Source: Haliclystus octoradiatus
Lineage: Eukaryota > Cnidaria > Staurozoa > Stauromedusae > Haliclystidae
Assembly (NCBI GenBank): GCA_916610825.1
Contig: OU744451.1
Span: 22,704,349 to 22,768,348, forward strand
Direction of reading: 5' to 3'
Length of the DNA stretch: 64,000 bases
Part shown: one piece after another, positions 43,001 through 55,000 of the stretch
Layout of the letters: every line of letters begins with the position of its first letter
Position numbering within the stretch: position 1 is the first letter of the stretch
Translations under genes and position numbers: made by a program
The notes under the pieces: generated by a model
The model's input: the letters and a program-made list of their open reading frames with translations, nothing else
Databases searched by the model: none
What the model was told of the DNA's origin: nothing

Positions 43001-46000
43001 CCTGTCTATAGTGGTCAATTTGTCTACCTCTCGTAGCTGCTGTTATATACAGGTTTCACTTTACTCAGCCTCTGAAAAAACAGTTCATGAAAATTAGATG
43101 GCTGGATTTTCCTATGTGACATGTCCATGAAAAATCCATAAAAGGTTCATGAAAAAGAAGCAATGTAAGTTTCATGAACTGTCCACAGATGTTGTTTGTA
43201 ACATGTCCATGAACAGGGTCAGAGAAAAAATTTTGCCTTCCGGAATCCCAAGTTTTCCTAAAATTTTCTTCAGAATTTTGCCCACGACACACCAAAAGAA
43301 GCCATAAATACGATCTTCATTAAAACAATATGTAATTTCAGTGGAGTTCAAGAGACATCAGCTGAGACAAAATCTTCAACTTTTGAACAGTTCATGAACA
43401 GTTCAGGAAAATTGGAGCCATTTAACGTTCATGAACAGTTCAGGAAAATTGGAGCCATTTAACGTTCATGAACAGTTCAGGAAAATTGGAGCCATTTAAC
43501 GTTCATGAACAGTTCAGGAAAATTGGAGCCATTTAACGTTCATGAACAGTTCAGGAAAATTGGAGCCATTTAACGTTCATGAACTGTTCCTGAACTGTCT
43601 GTGAGTGTTCATGAACTGTTCATGAAAAGTTCAAGAAAATCGGAGCCATTTAACGTTCATGAACAGTTCAGGAAAATTGGAGCCATTTAACGTTCATGAA
43701 CTGTTCCTGAACTGTCTGTGAGTGTTCATGAACTGTTCATGAAAAGTTCAAGAAAATCGGAGCCATTCAACGTTCATGAACTGTTCATGAACTCCTGAAC
43801 TGTTTTCGCAGGGGATGAGCAGTCAAATCCAATTTACATCACAAACAAATATTGCTTAGGGCTTAGGACTTATATCAACTCAGACAGTCGGCGGCACATG
43901 GTCCAAAGTTGTATAGGACACTGTTGCACTATCCTCAATAAATGATGATGATTGGGATCTAGCTTAGCAATCGAAAGAATTTTTAGCTTTTTTTAAAGTC
44001 AGAATGTCTATAGAAATCCCATTAAAATTTTCTAACTGCAAACTTCTGATTTTTGGTTAATTTATCTCAGACTCCCGGGATCCTGACTCTCCTCATACAC
44101 TGTTCATAAATGCGTGTGAAGGTTCAAAGCCCTAACCACTATACCAAGGTTACACATCTTACCTTATTTGGGTCAACTCTATGAACAAATGGACAAGATC
44201 CATCTACGTTTCTACACGTACCACGAAGAAATCTAGATTAGAGAAAAATGTATCATTGCAAAAAACATTCAAACCCATTTCCCATTTGTTGCAATTAATG
44301 TCAATTGCAATTAATTGCAATTTAACTCAAAAGTTCGAAACCTTGTGATGATTTGGCACCGTGTCAAGAAGCAACATTGTTCTATCTTTAAGCTTAAATA
44401 TTCATCCCTTACTACGCCAAGTATCTGAGCTTTTTGCATCAGTAATCTTCATTTTTAAGAAGCGGTTGACTGTCTGCAGCCGTCACATGCACTACAAAGC
44501 AGTTTTGTGTTGGAGGGGGGGGGGGGGTGAGACATAGACTGAAAATCCTCTTTCTATACCGGTACTTACTGTGTACAAACAGCAACTCGTGTTGGGTCAT
44601 GAATATATTTGCAATTATCACCATCCTTACAACGGCCTATAAGAATATAAATATAAATCAATAAAAAAAATCATAATAACATCAAAACTCAAATTAAGAA
44701 AACAAAAATTGCTGGTTATAATAAAGTGACATACCAAATTTGTTATAAAATATGCAATGATCCGAATTTCGAAAACTTTTCTGTTTTGCACGAAATAACG
44801 ATCGTTTGATGAGATGGCTAAAATAAAAAATGGTAATATTAAAATACAGCAGGATAATAAATATAACATCTACTACTATAACAGTCCATAAAACCAAAAT
44901 CCATTCATTCCAGCTATGAGTGATGAACCAGGTTGGCCTTTATCACCAGGGTTGATTGATTAAATTGAAAATACTATTTTAGGCATTGCTCGAGTGACCA
45001 CTATAGACAGGTGACCACTTTAAAGAGGTGACCGTTACAATCGGTTTGACTGTGGGAAGTTCAACAAACAGAATCAACTAATTTAGAACAATCAGTGTAG
45101 GCTGCTTCAGTATCATTCATAATCAAACTTGATATCCTATGCATCAATTCAAATTTATAAGAAATGGTTTAACAAATATTTGACCAATAGAGGATTTCAG
45201 AGTTTCAAAATCGGGCTGCAGATATGCCAGAGGAAATATCGGCATATATTGCACCTAAAGCGGGTAACACTGCTTTAACAAACAATTAATGGAAAGTTAA
45301 CTTATGTAGTAGTAGTACTTCAAAAGGTGTTATATCCATTTATCTGTCATAATCATGTAAATTGTCACGTTGCAAACTGTTTGTCCTCTTTTGCCTTTTG
45401 TTGTTATCTTGTACGGTCGTGTCTGCTGTGCCTCTTGTCATGGAGCTCTGCTTCCATGTTATAATAAAGACTAAAGAGCAACGTTATCAATTCATATTTG
45501 TTATCGGCACTCTTGCATGATTCAAGGGTAATACACAGTACATATTATCATTTATTGGAGGCTTGGTGTAGTGGTTAGGGATTTGGACCTTGGCCCGCAG
45601 TGTCCTGGGTTCAATTTCCAGCAGAAGCACTACCCCTGCGAAAACAGTTCAGGAGTTCATGAACAGTTCATGAACGTTAAATGGATCCAATTTTCCTGAC
45701 TTGTTCATGAACCGTTCATGAACTCTTTAACTATTTTCGTAGGGGTATGTGTTGGCATCAGGAAGGGCATTCGGCCATAAAAATGCACAAACGTTTCAAA
45801 AATACGAATCAATTAACTAACCAACCCGTGGAAAAAAGCTTCAAGCTTATCCGGTCTGTGAATAAATGAAAAATAAAAAATAAATGTGTAAACATATGCA
45901 ACGATGATGATGAATGGATACGTACTTGGCAACCAAAAATTTTGCTTTTGGTACAATCACCTTCTTTGAATTAGAAATTTGCCTTGACAGGAACGGAGAC

Positions 46001-49000
46001 TTTCTATCAATCGAATCTAGATGTATAGAAAAATATTTCAATCATTGAAACAGAGATATTAGGATAGCAATGATGCAATGATGCAAGCAGGGTCCAACAA
46101 AAATAGGAACCTTGATATCTTAGATTCCGTAAGGCTAGAGGAAATTCAAAAGACAATTGTTATTTTTATGATTTGTAGCTGAAACTTCCCAAATAAATTC
46201 AGAAGAAATTGTTGAAATGTTTCAGGATTCCAGAAGGCTATCCTATTGTCAGACCATGGAAACAATGATTGAGAGACTTAAGCAACAATGTCTGAGGAAA
46301 ATAAAAACTCAACTCGCTCTAGGAACATTTGGCTACCAGACCCTCTAAGAATCAGCGTAATCAGCGTTTTCGTGTGAAATCGTTAGGACTGTTTCACTAG
46401 TAGCTCAGTCTATTAGGAACCTGCTTAGTGAGCTTGTTAGGGTGAACCATGTGATACAACTCACCCTTTTATCTACTAATTTATAACCTCTTCCGCCACC
46501 AAGCGTGACGTAGTAGCTACAGCGGAGGCTATACGAAATGAGCGGCATAGTTTGAATCCTCATCACTGAATAATTGATTTTAATTTAATTTAATTCTGTT
46601 ATCCAATATTTGCAAAGACTACCAATGATTGGTATAGACATGCGTTCCGAATAAGACTGATGTCATCCATGAACAAACCAAATGTCCTTAGAGCAAGTTG
46701 AATTTTCATTTTTCCGGGATGTGTGTTAAAAAGTTACCACACGGCAGCCATATTTGTATCGCCTCATCCAGAAAAGCGGGATGTTGAGACACGAGAAAGC
46801 ATCAGAAATACATGAGCATATACATACTTTTACGAGGAACTTTCTTTGGTTCATTATTTAGCTTAGAAAACACAGCACTCTACAAATAAAAAATACAATA
46901 TTAATAGAGAAATTTAGTCAACTTCACTAAAGTAGAGGTTCGAAACAGATAGAACGGTTCCTTACTTTACTTCCTTATGATAAATACATTATCTATACCT
47001 ATAAATGAAAAAGTCTGATTGTGTGTGTGTGTGTGGTCTAGTTTTCCGCTGTTTTGTCCGCAGTTGGTTTTCAAGCAAAATATTTGAGCTATATATCAAT
47101 AGAATTGCTGTTTTCCAGCCGTTGTTTGGATATGCTTCAATTTTTGATTCGCTCTTTAAATTCCAAGAATTAATCAAATTAATTGAAATATATAACATTT
47201 TTTCCCTCTGTTAATCAACCCAGCAATGCGGGTGACATATCAATTACCATTCTTAGTAGCTAAAACAAGAACTATGTAAAACTCAAGTTATCCTGCTGTA
47301 TTTTTTTAAATAATCTTGTAGAATAATCTATTGACTGCATTTTTCGAGGGGGTAATGCAAGGCAAAAACAAAAGAACAACATGTACGAATAAAAATTTTC
47401 ACTATCCAAAGAAGCAATTTCCCTACCCGGGATATACTCTTTAAATAACGAGGTTCTATTTCACAGCCTCAATCAAGCGTGGAGGTGATCAAATGAGAAA
47501 TGATGTTTCTATCAATGTTTTTATTACACAAAGCATTCCCATTTAGATTTCAGTATCAATTAACAGTGATATTCTCCCAGCGTTTTGAATGAAAACATAT
47601 AAACAAATCATACCTTGTGAACAGACTTCCTAGTGGTTGAGCTGAAAAGTTAAAGCGAGATTCCCATGTGAATAAAGTTGATAAAATACAAATTGTGAAA
47701 TACGACATCATTGTAAAAACGAAACAATTCAAGAGGTCCATGTAATTCGACCATTACTAAGTTTCTACAATGAACAACGGCCTTGATGCAACAACGTGAA
47801 CAACGTGCGGCCTTGGTGTAGTGGCTAGGGCATTGGACCATGGCCCGCATGGTCTCTCGGGTTCAATCCTTGTCGGGAGCACTATATGTTGGCGTCAGGA
47901 AGGGCATCCGGCTATTAAACGCACAAAAGCTTCAAAATACTAACAAATTAACCAACCACCAAGGTGAAAACAAGCTGCAAGCCTACCCTGTTTGTGGATA
48001 AATGATAAATCCAAAAAAAAAACCATCGCTTATCAACACAAAAAACCAACTGCACAATGCAAACCCTCGATAGAAAGGTACTCAATTCGAGACTACAATT
48101 AGAGATTACATTAGGATTAGTCTAAGAAAAGACCTAAGTCCTTGCTTGTTGATTGTAAAATATAGGAAGTAGCCTATCTTAAGTACCAGACACATTATAG
48201 GAGTCGAAGCTATGTTTGGAAGAACTTTTCGTTAGCGGGAATGTTCACATGATAGCCTAATATAGTCAATATCGCATAATATGTTATCGTACAATACGTT
48301 TTATCAAGTAATGTGTTAACGTCTGGTCAAAATGCGGTCAAAGTCAACTAAAAATTATTGAACAATTATACGTTATCACGTAGTGCTACGCTATCATGTG
48401 GTGTTATCACGTGGTGCTACGTTATCACGTAGTGCGTTTTATCGTACAATACGATCAAGATAGTTGATACCAAGAGGGTTTTTTATCACTTTGTGCATTA
48501 TTATTGCAATCTGATTCTTTGTTTTGCTGTGGTGTCAACGATTAAATCTGTCAAAGCGTTCAAAGAATCTAAGGAAATCAATTTGCAATGTTTAATTTAT
48601 ATCGCTTTATAAAACCATGCACTGGGGTTAAAGTCTACAGCCCAATTGTGAAATTTTTGCAACCTTTTTCTTTGTTTACTCCCTATTGTGTTTACTTCTA
48701 TTAATCTTTCAAAATCGCGTATTACGTTCATCGTGTAATGCGTTATTTTATTTGGTGTCCCAACGATAATGTATTGTGCAATATTGATTGTATATAGCGG
48801 GAGATATTGCTATATATCGATGTATACAGAAAAAACTGGATCAATCTCTACGGTTGTTTACAAGGTTATCTCTTGTGTGGTGTCATGTTCATTAAGACAT
48901 AGAAAGGGTTTCAATTTGTCAATTTGGTATAAAAAAATAAACTGATTTGAAATGCAGTCCATCTAATTCTCAGGAAATCAATCCATCTGTATAGCATACA

Positions 49001-52000
49001 ATCACAAGTCACTTGTAAGAAATTAGTTTTAGGCATCAAACTTGATAATTATCGTACATAAATTATGCGAATATCAATGCAAGACAATGATCAAATTAAA
49101 TACCTTCTAAGGTGAATTTAAGAAATAATATCAAAATTTCAGAGAAAGTTTGTTTACTTTGAAGCATCAAAACATAGAAAGTATAAAATCCAAAAATCCA
49201 AATTTTAAATAAGAAAACAAATTTGATAATTGAAATGCCTCAGAATTTGTGTAGGCCTCCTTCCAGGAACCAGGTTCGAAGGATTCCCCTTTGCATGGAG
49301 CCTGTCTAGTATTTGAACTTTATTATCTTACCTTGTATTAGAACCAGTTAAAGCAGGAGAATTGTGCAAGTAGTTTTTTCGTCTAAAAGAATATTGAAAA
49401 AAGGTATAATATTTTACTAAGCAATATACATACAGTAGAAAGAACCAGTTAAAGCAGGAGAATTGTGCAAGTAGTTTTTTTGTCTAAAAGAATATTGAAA
49501 AAAGGTATAATATTTTACTAAGCAATTTACATACAGTAGAAACTGTCTATAACGGTACCCCTAGGGAAATATTTATAAAGTATGCCATAGACTGTTATAG
49601 CCAATTATTCATAAGAAAGAAATATACCAAATTTTACCTGGAAAATGAGTTAAATTGAGTACATTATAATATAAACAGTAATCTGTTATTAAATTGACAT
49701 TACAAACAGTTTTTACTGCAATCAGAGTCCGACAAACGGTTAAACCTACTGGAATCCTAGAGATCATTCAACTTTTTTTTATGAATTTTTTGTTGATGTT
49801 TGACCAATAAATAATTACAAATCTCGAATTTTCTTCTGAATTTGCTCCAATTTTCCAGAATTGAGGATTCCAGGATTCATACTTTTGTCAGACCCTGACT
49901 GCAATAATATGAACAGTGAAACCTATAGGCCTACGATTTAGAACATATTATGGTCCTTCGGGGAAAAAGTGATGCGTAATTTCTCAACACAATGTACTTT
50001 AAGCTATTTCTGAATAAATTATGAAAACGGTCGTGTGGCCATTATCTACAGGGTCTGGTCTAACGATTTCATGTGAGAATTTGCTAAGAAAATCACTATT
50101 AGTTTGCATGGATCATTCATCACAAAAAGAGTACACATTAAATTGCTAATAAAATCGTTCTATTTCATCTGAAATTAAAAATACTCCATTTACAATATCT
50201 CTGTACCCACGTCTAAATGTATAAAAAGTTTAAACAAAATCAATTTGTTTTTGATCGAAACCGTTCGATTTGACCTGGACTGACCCACAGATGATATTTT
50301 GATAGATAATTTTAAGTTTTTATCTACATAAATCATACAATTAAATCAATAGGTTTGACAAGTTAGAATCAGCTTTACAAACCTGGCTGAAAATGGTAGA
50401 TGTTTGATTGATTTGGTAGATGTTGGATGAAAGCTCTGAGTCAAATGCTTTCCTTTTACGCTATGATTAACTGATTTCTATCAGAAAAAAAAAACAGGAA
50501 AATAGATGATTTTGTTATTGTAGACAGCAGTCAATTATGCAAAACAATCGCCTGCTCCCCATGGAAGGGTAAACTTTTCTGTTGGAGGGGACGTCAGCCC
50601 CATTTTAGGGAACATCCTGGTGCAGCTCATAAAAATATAGACAGGTAAACAAGGGAAAGTCTAGTTGATTAGCAAATCAGTAAACGGTACAGTGAAACCC
50701 GTATATGACAGTAAGTTATGAGAGGTAGACAAATTGACCACTATGGACAGGTGGTCATTGTATAGAGGTGACCATTATAATAGGTTTGACTGTTAGTCTG
50801 ATTAATCTGAATTGTTAAAAAACAATCAATGATCGATGTACAACATTTTAGAGATCAGGATTCATTTCAAATAGATTTAAGACAATCTTACATTCCATGT
50901 TTGTGATCTTTTTATAAATGGATGATGAAGTTCATGTTTTCCAGATATCGTCGTATGCAAGCCAGTGTAACCATGATATCCTGATTTTTTTTTCTTTGAT
51001 TTCTGCCAACGATTCGATATGCCATAATTGGCATTAAAAGGTTTTGAATATGAATAATTAAATCGTTTAGAATGACTTGGTGTTGATAGTTTATGTCCAA
51101 TCGCAGATTTTCCAACAAGCTTGTTTGGTAGGATAGTTGCCTTTGATGGTAATTCTTTTGTGTTCATTGTCCAAACCATATTCTTGTTCGGTGACATTCT
51201 AGTACTCCCATGCGTACCGATAGCTTGTGAAATGAATGAACTGTTTTGTAATTTAGTAGTACTAGGAGTTTCTGTCTTTTGCAAATGGGGCGATTTGTTA
51301 AATATATTATGTACTGGAGCTACTGCAGACCATGAAGTTTGATTTGGTTTCCAACTTTTGCTGATAGACTTCTGTGTTATAATTAAAGGTTTATTTTCAG
51401 ATTTCACAGCATTTTTTGTGCTGATTGTTTGTTGCTTACTAGTTTTGAAATTGTTGTCATTATTTGTTGTTTTAATATGGGAAGTAGAATTTGCGACCGA
51501 TGGAGACCATGTTCTAGATTTTGGTGCGAAATTCCTTGATTTATTCCCACTTGTTATGAAACTATGTGAATCGTTTGATTTAGCTGACCATTTATTAGTT
51601 GTAAATGCCTTTGCGGATGTTGCAATCGGTTGTCTTTGCCAATATGTGCTTGAAGTAAACTGTGGCCTAATAAAATAAAACAACAATCAAGTCTATGGAT
51701 ACATACCAATACAATCAATAATCCATACCGATCATAGCGTAGGTCTTAGGATTTGGGTATTGACTGTTAATGTATTTATCTATCCTGCACATGTGTCAAC
51801 ATGTTAACTACGTAGGCATTGTGCAATTCATATAATCAGAGTGTTGTGTCAACCAGTATAAGAAAGGTCATACTGTTTATTCAACATGATATACCTATAC
51901 AGGTTATTGATTGTATTGAGATCAGGGTCCGACAAAGTCCGGAAACTTGGAAACCTAGTTTGCGGAAGGCTAGAAAAATTCAGAAGGTTAGCCAAAATGT

Positions 52001-55000
52001 TGAATATAAAGCTAAAATAAAGCTTCGATTTTACGCTTTCATGTCAGTAAAATTACTTAAACATTTTTCTAACGTTTATCTGACAATATAAGGTTTGCGG
52101 AAGGTAAAACATTTTGTAGGACCCTGATTGAGATCATTCATATATTTTAACTTTTTTCGATCACCTTTTCAAACTTTATTGAAAAAATAATGGGCAGGGA
52201 CAACTTGATGAGCTGAGTTCAGATATGTAATTTTTATCGTAGAATTCGCAACAGTTTCGATTTTATGACGCTTTGAAGTTTGCAAAAGGTGTGAAAATTT
52301 TGTTTTCATTACTCGTTCAAAATTTTGTTAAAACAAGTTAATCAGGTTTAGTTTAGATAGCTGGCAAGGCAATTTCTTACTGTAATAAATATACTTTAAG
52401 TCGTTAGATTCCACTAAGAAATAACAAGGATATTGACTTTTGAACGAGTAGTGAAAACGAAATTTTCACACCTTTTTGCAAACTTCAAAGTGTCCTAAAA
52501 TCAAAACTGTTGCGAATCCTACGATAAGAATTACATATATGAACTCAGCTCATTGAGTTGTCCCTGACCCTGCCTATTATTTTTTTACCAAAGTCTGAAA
52601 AGGTGAGAGAAAAAAGTGCAGATTCAAGATGGAATGACCCAGTGACCTACAGGGTTTTGAACTTGATCCCCTGCAAAAAAAATATAAGCTTATGACAGGA
52701 AGGGCAGACTGCCTTTGAACACACAATGTATCCTATGAAAGTAACACATATGGAGAGCGAAAACGATTGCTAAGAAAAACAGGCACCAAAGATATCAATA
52801 ATCGTACCAATGTTACAGACAGGAAAGAGTCTAGTGAAATTTTAATTCTTGATCTGCTCGTACAGTTTATCTTGTTTTTATTAGTTTAGATATGTTTCGG
52901 ATTGAATTTTTGTTACATAAGATTTTAACTAAGACTTAACAGCACATACTGTTATTAGAGCAGTTTGGATATGTAGGCCTCACATAGAATTATCAACTTG
53001 ATTTATTATTCTTTAAAATATGAACCTACTTTGGAGAAGATACCCTAGTCTGCTGTGAGACATAAGAGTACCTTTCATTATGACCATGATTTCGATCTAC
53101 AGACGCTAAATACTCTATAAAATAAAATAAATTACACTTGAATAATAAAAAGAAGGACAAACACACAGTGAAACCTGTGTATAACAGCCCGCTACAAGAG
53201 GTAGATAAATTGACCATTATAGACAGGTGACCTTTAAATACAGGTTTGATTCAATAGGAAATACAATTTTAGACATTTCAAGAGTGACCACTATTGACAG
53301 GTGGTCGCTGTATAGAGGTGATTGTTATAGCAGGTTTGACTGTACAAACAATAGCCTACTGCTCTCGAGATGTGAGGTGACGTCAACAATGTTAAATAAT
53401 TCAACTAATTGCTGTGAGCCCTGCAAGTAGCTTTCTAATCGTAAATTAATGAAAATTCAGAAGTGTCATAGGAATTTTTTCGTGTCTTTTATTTCTTTGT
53501 ACGTCATTGCGAAAGCTCATATTGATTCCCGCATAAAATGATGAGGAAAGGATAGATATATAATAGCTGATATCACATGGCGTAAATATCGAATTCAGGA
53601 TCCAAATAATGTGGTCACCATTGTTCGCTTGGTTTGAATTATACAGCGGTGTATATATTTGCTTTGTTTGAAGTGAAGAAAGAGGGGTATTAATATTGTT
53701 ATCATTACGATTCAAATCATTACTCCGTCTTTAATGAATTTATTAGATGGTTTGTATACTATAGTGTGTTATTAAAATGACTATTGTTTAGGATATTATT
53801 ACTTCCATATTCTAGAGTGTATAACATAGGAATATTTGTTGTCTGATAATCGTTTAATAACGTGAACTTGAAGTTATAACCAAAGAAGGTGCCTATCTTG
53901 ACCTTCTCATTATGATTATTATTAACAGAAGGGTGAAGACGGTGGTGGAATTTTCACAACCGGTAAACCAAAATGAATAACCGGTGGTAATGCAAATGAG
54001 CTATTTTCTACTTTGCATACGTAAGGATTTAGCGATCAAGTGTCACACTGTGGAGTAAACAAAACATTTAGTACTTTTTCGTGTCTGACTGACAGCGGCC
54101 CGAAGTGATCGAAACATTTATATAATTTCAAGGTAAAATACACTCATTATTCTTCATTTTTACTACTTAATAATACAAAACAAGTGAATTCATATTGATT
54201 GATGTAATTTTTGTTAGAAAATCATGAACAGAAAAACGCAAAATTTCATGTTTTAGTTTGTTGTTGTTCTCTTAAATTCACGAGCGGCCAACTCGATGCT
54301 CTCTCTAAAACATTAATTTTATCCCAATCGAAGTCTATAATCTCAATCAAACATATATATAATGATGGTAAAAGTATCTATTTTGGAGAAAACAATTGAT
54401 TTTTGTCTGAATTCCTTACTATATTTTTGACGCTTGTAAAATTTTTGGTTTCACTTCTGATGGAATCGCCCTAAAGCCGACATAGACTTTGTATTAGATC
54501 TATTATTTTGAATACATTCAAAACAAAACATGACGGTTAATTGTTCACCATTAAGATAAACCGGTAGTTTTCCTAGAAAACGATTAACCGGTTAACTGAT
54601 TAACCATCCCACCCCATGTATAACACATAGACTGTAATTTTTATAACAATACAAATAACCTCCTCCATTTGCCCAATAGGGCTCTTTCACGCCTACGTCA
54701 CACATTTTTCACGAAAAGCATTGTGGGATACCTCAACGTACATTGCATTTTATTGCGTTGTCGAATTTGTTGAGCCGCGGCTGAATTTTATCTCACAACA
54801 TCATTTATTTTAGCTGTTTTACTTGCTGCTATCAGATTCACTATGGATCTTGACCATCCTATGATTGTTCTAGATGGAGTAAAGGTGCCTGGTGCTGTTT
54901 TACCTCATATTCCTTCAAATTGTTGATTTGTTCAAGTAAAACGTTGGCTTGAAAAATGTCATGGTGAAAACAACTGGATTGAAATCTTTTCTGTTGTGTC

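Noticed and set aside
51121..51678. Plus-strand open frames of 73 and 106 codons
   Set aside because: They are antisense to the large ZC3H3 coding exon, whose frame is longer, phase-consistent and family-like.
53446..53715. 89-codon minus-strand frame (Asn-rich) as a ZC3H3 exon
   Set aside because: Its only upstream acceptor gives the wrong phase for exon 1, while exon 53072-53114 joins exon 1 and exon 50892-51666 in correct phase without it.
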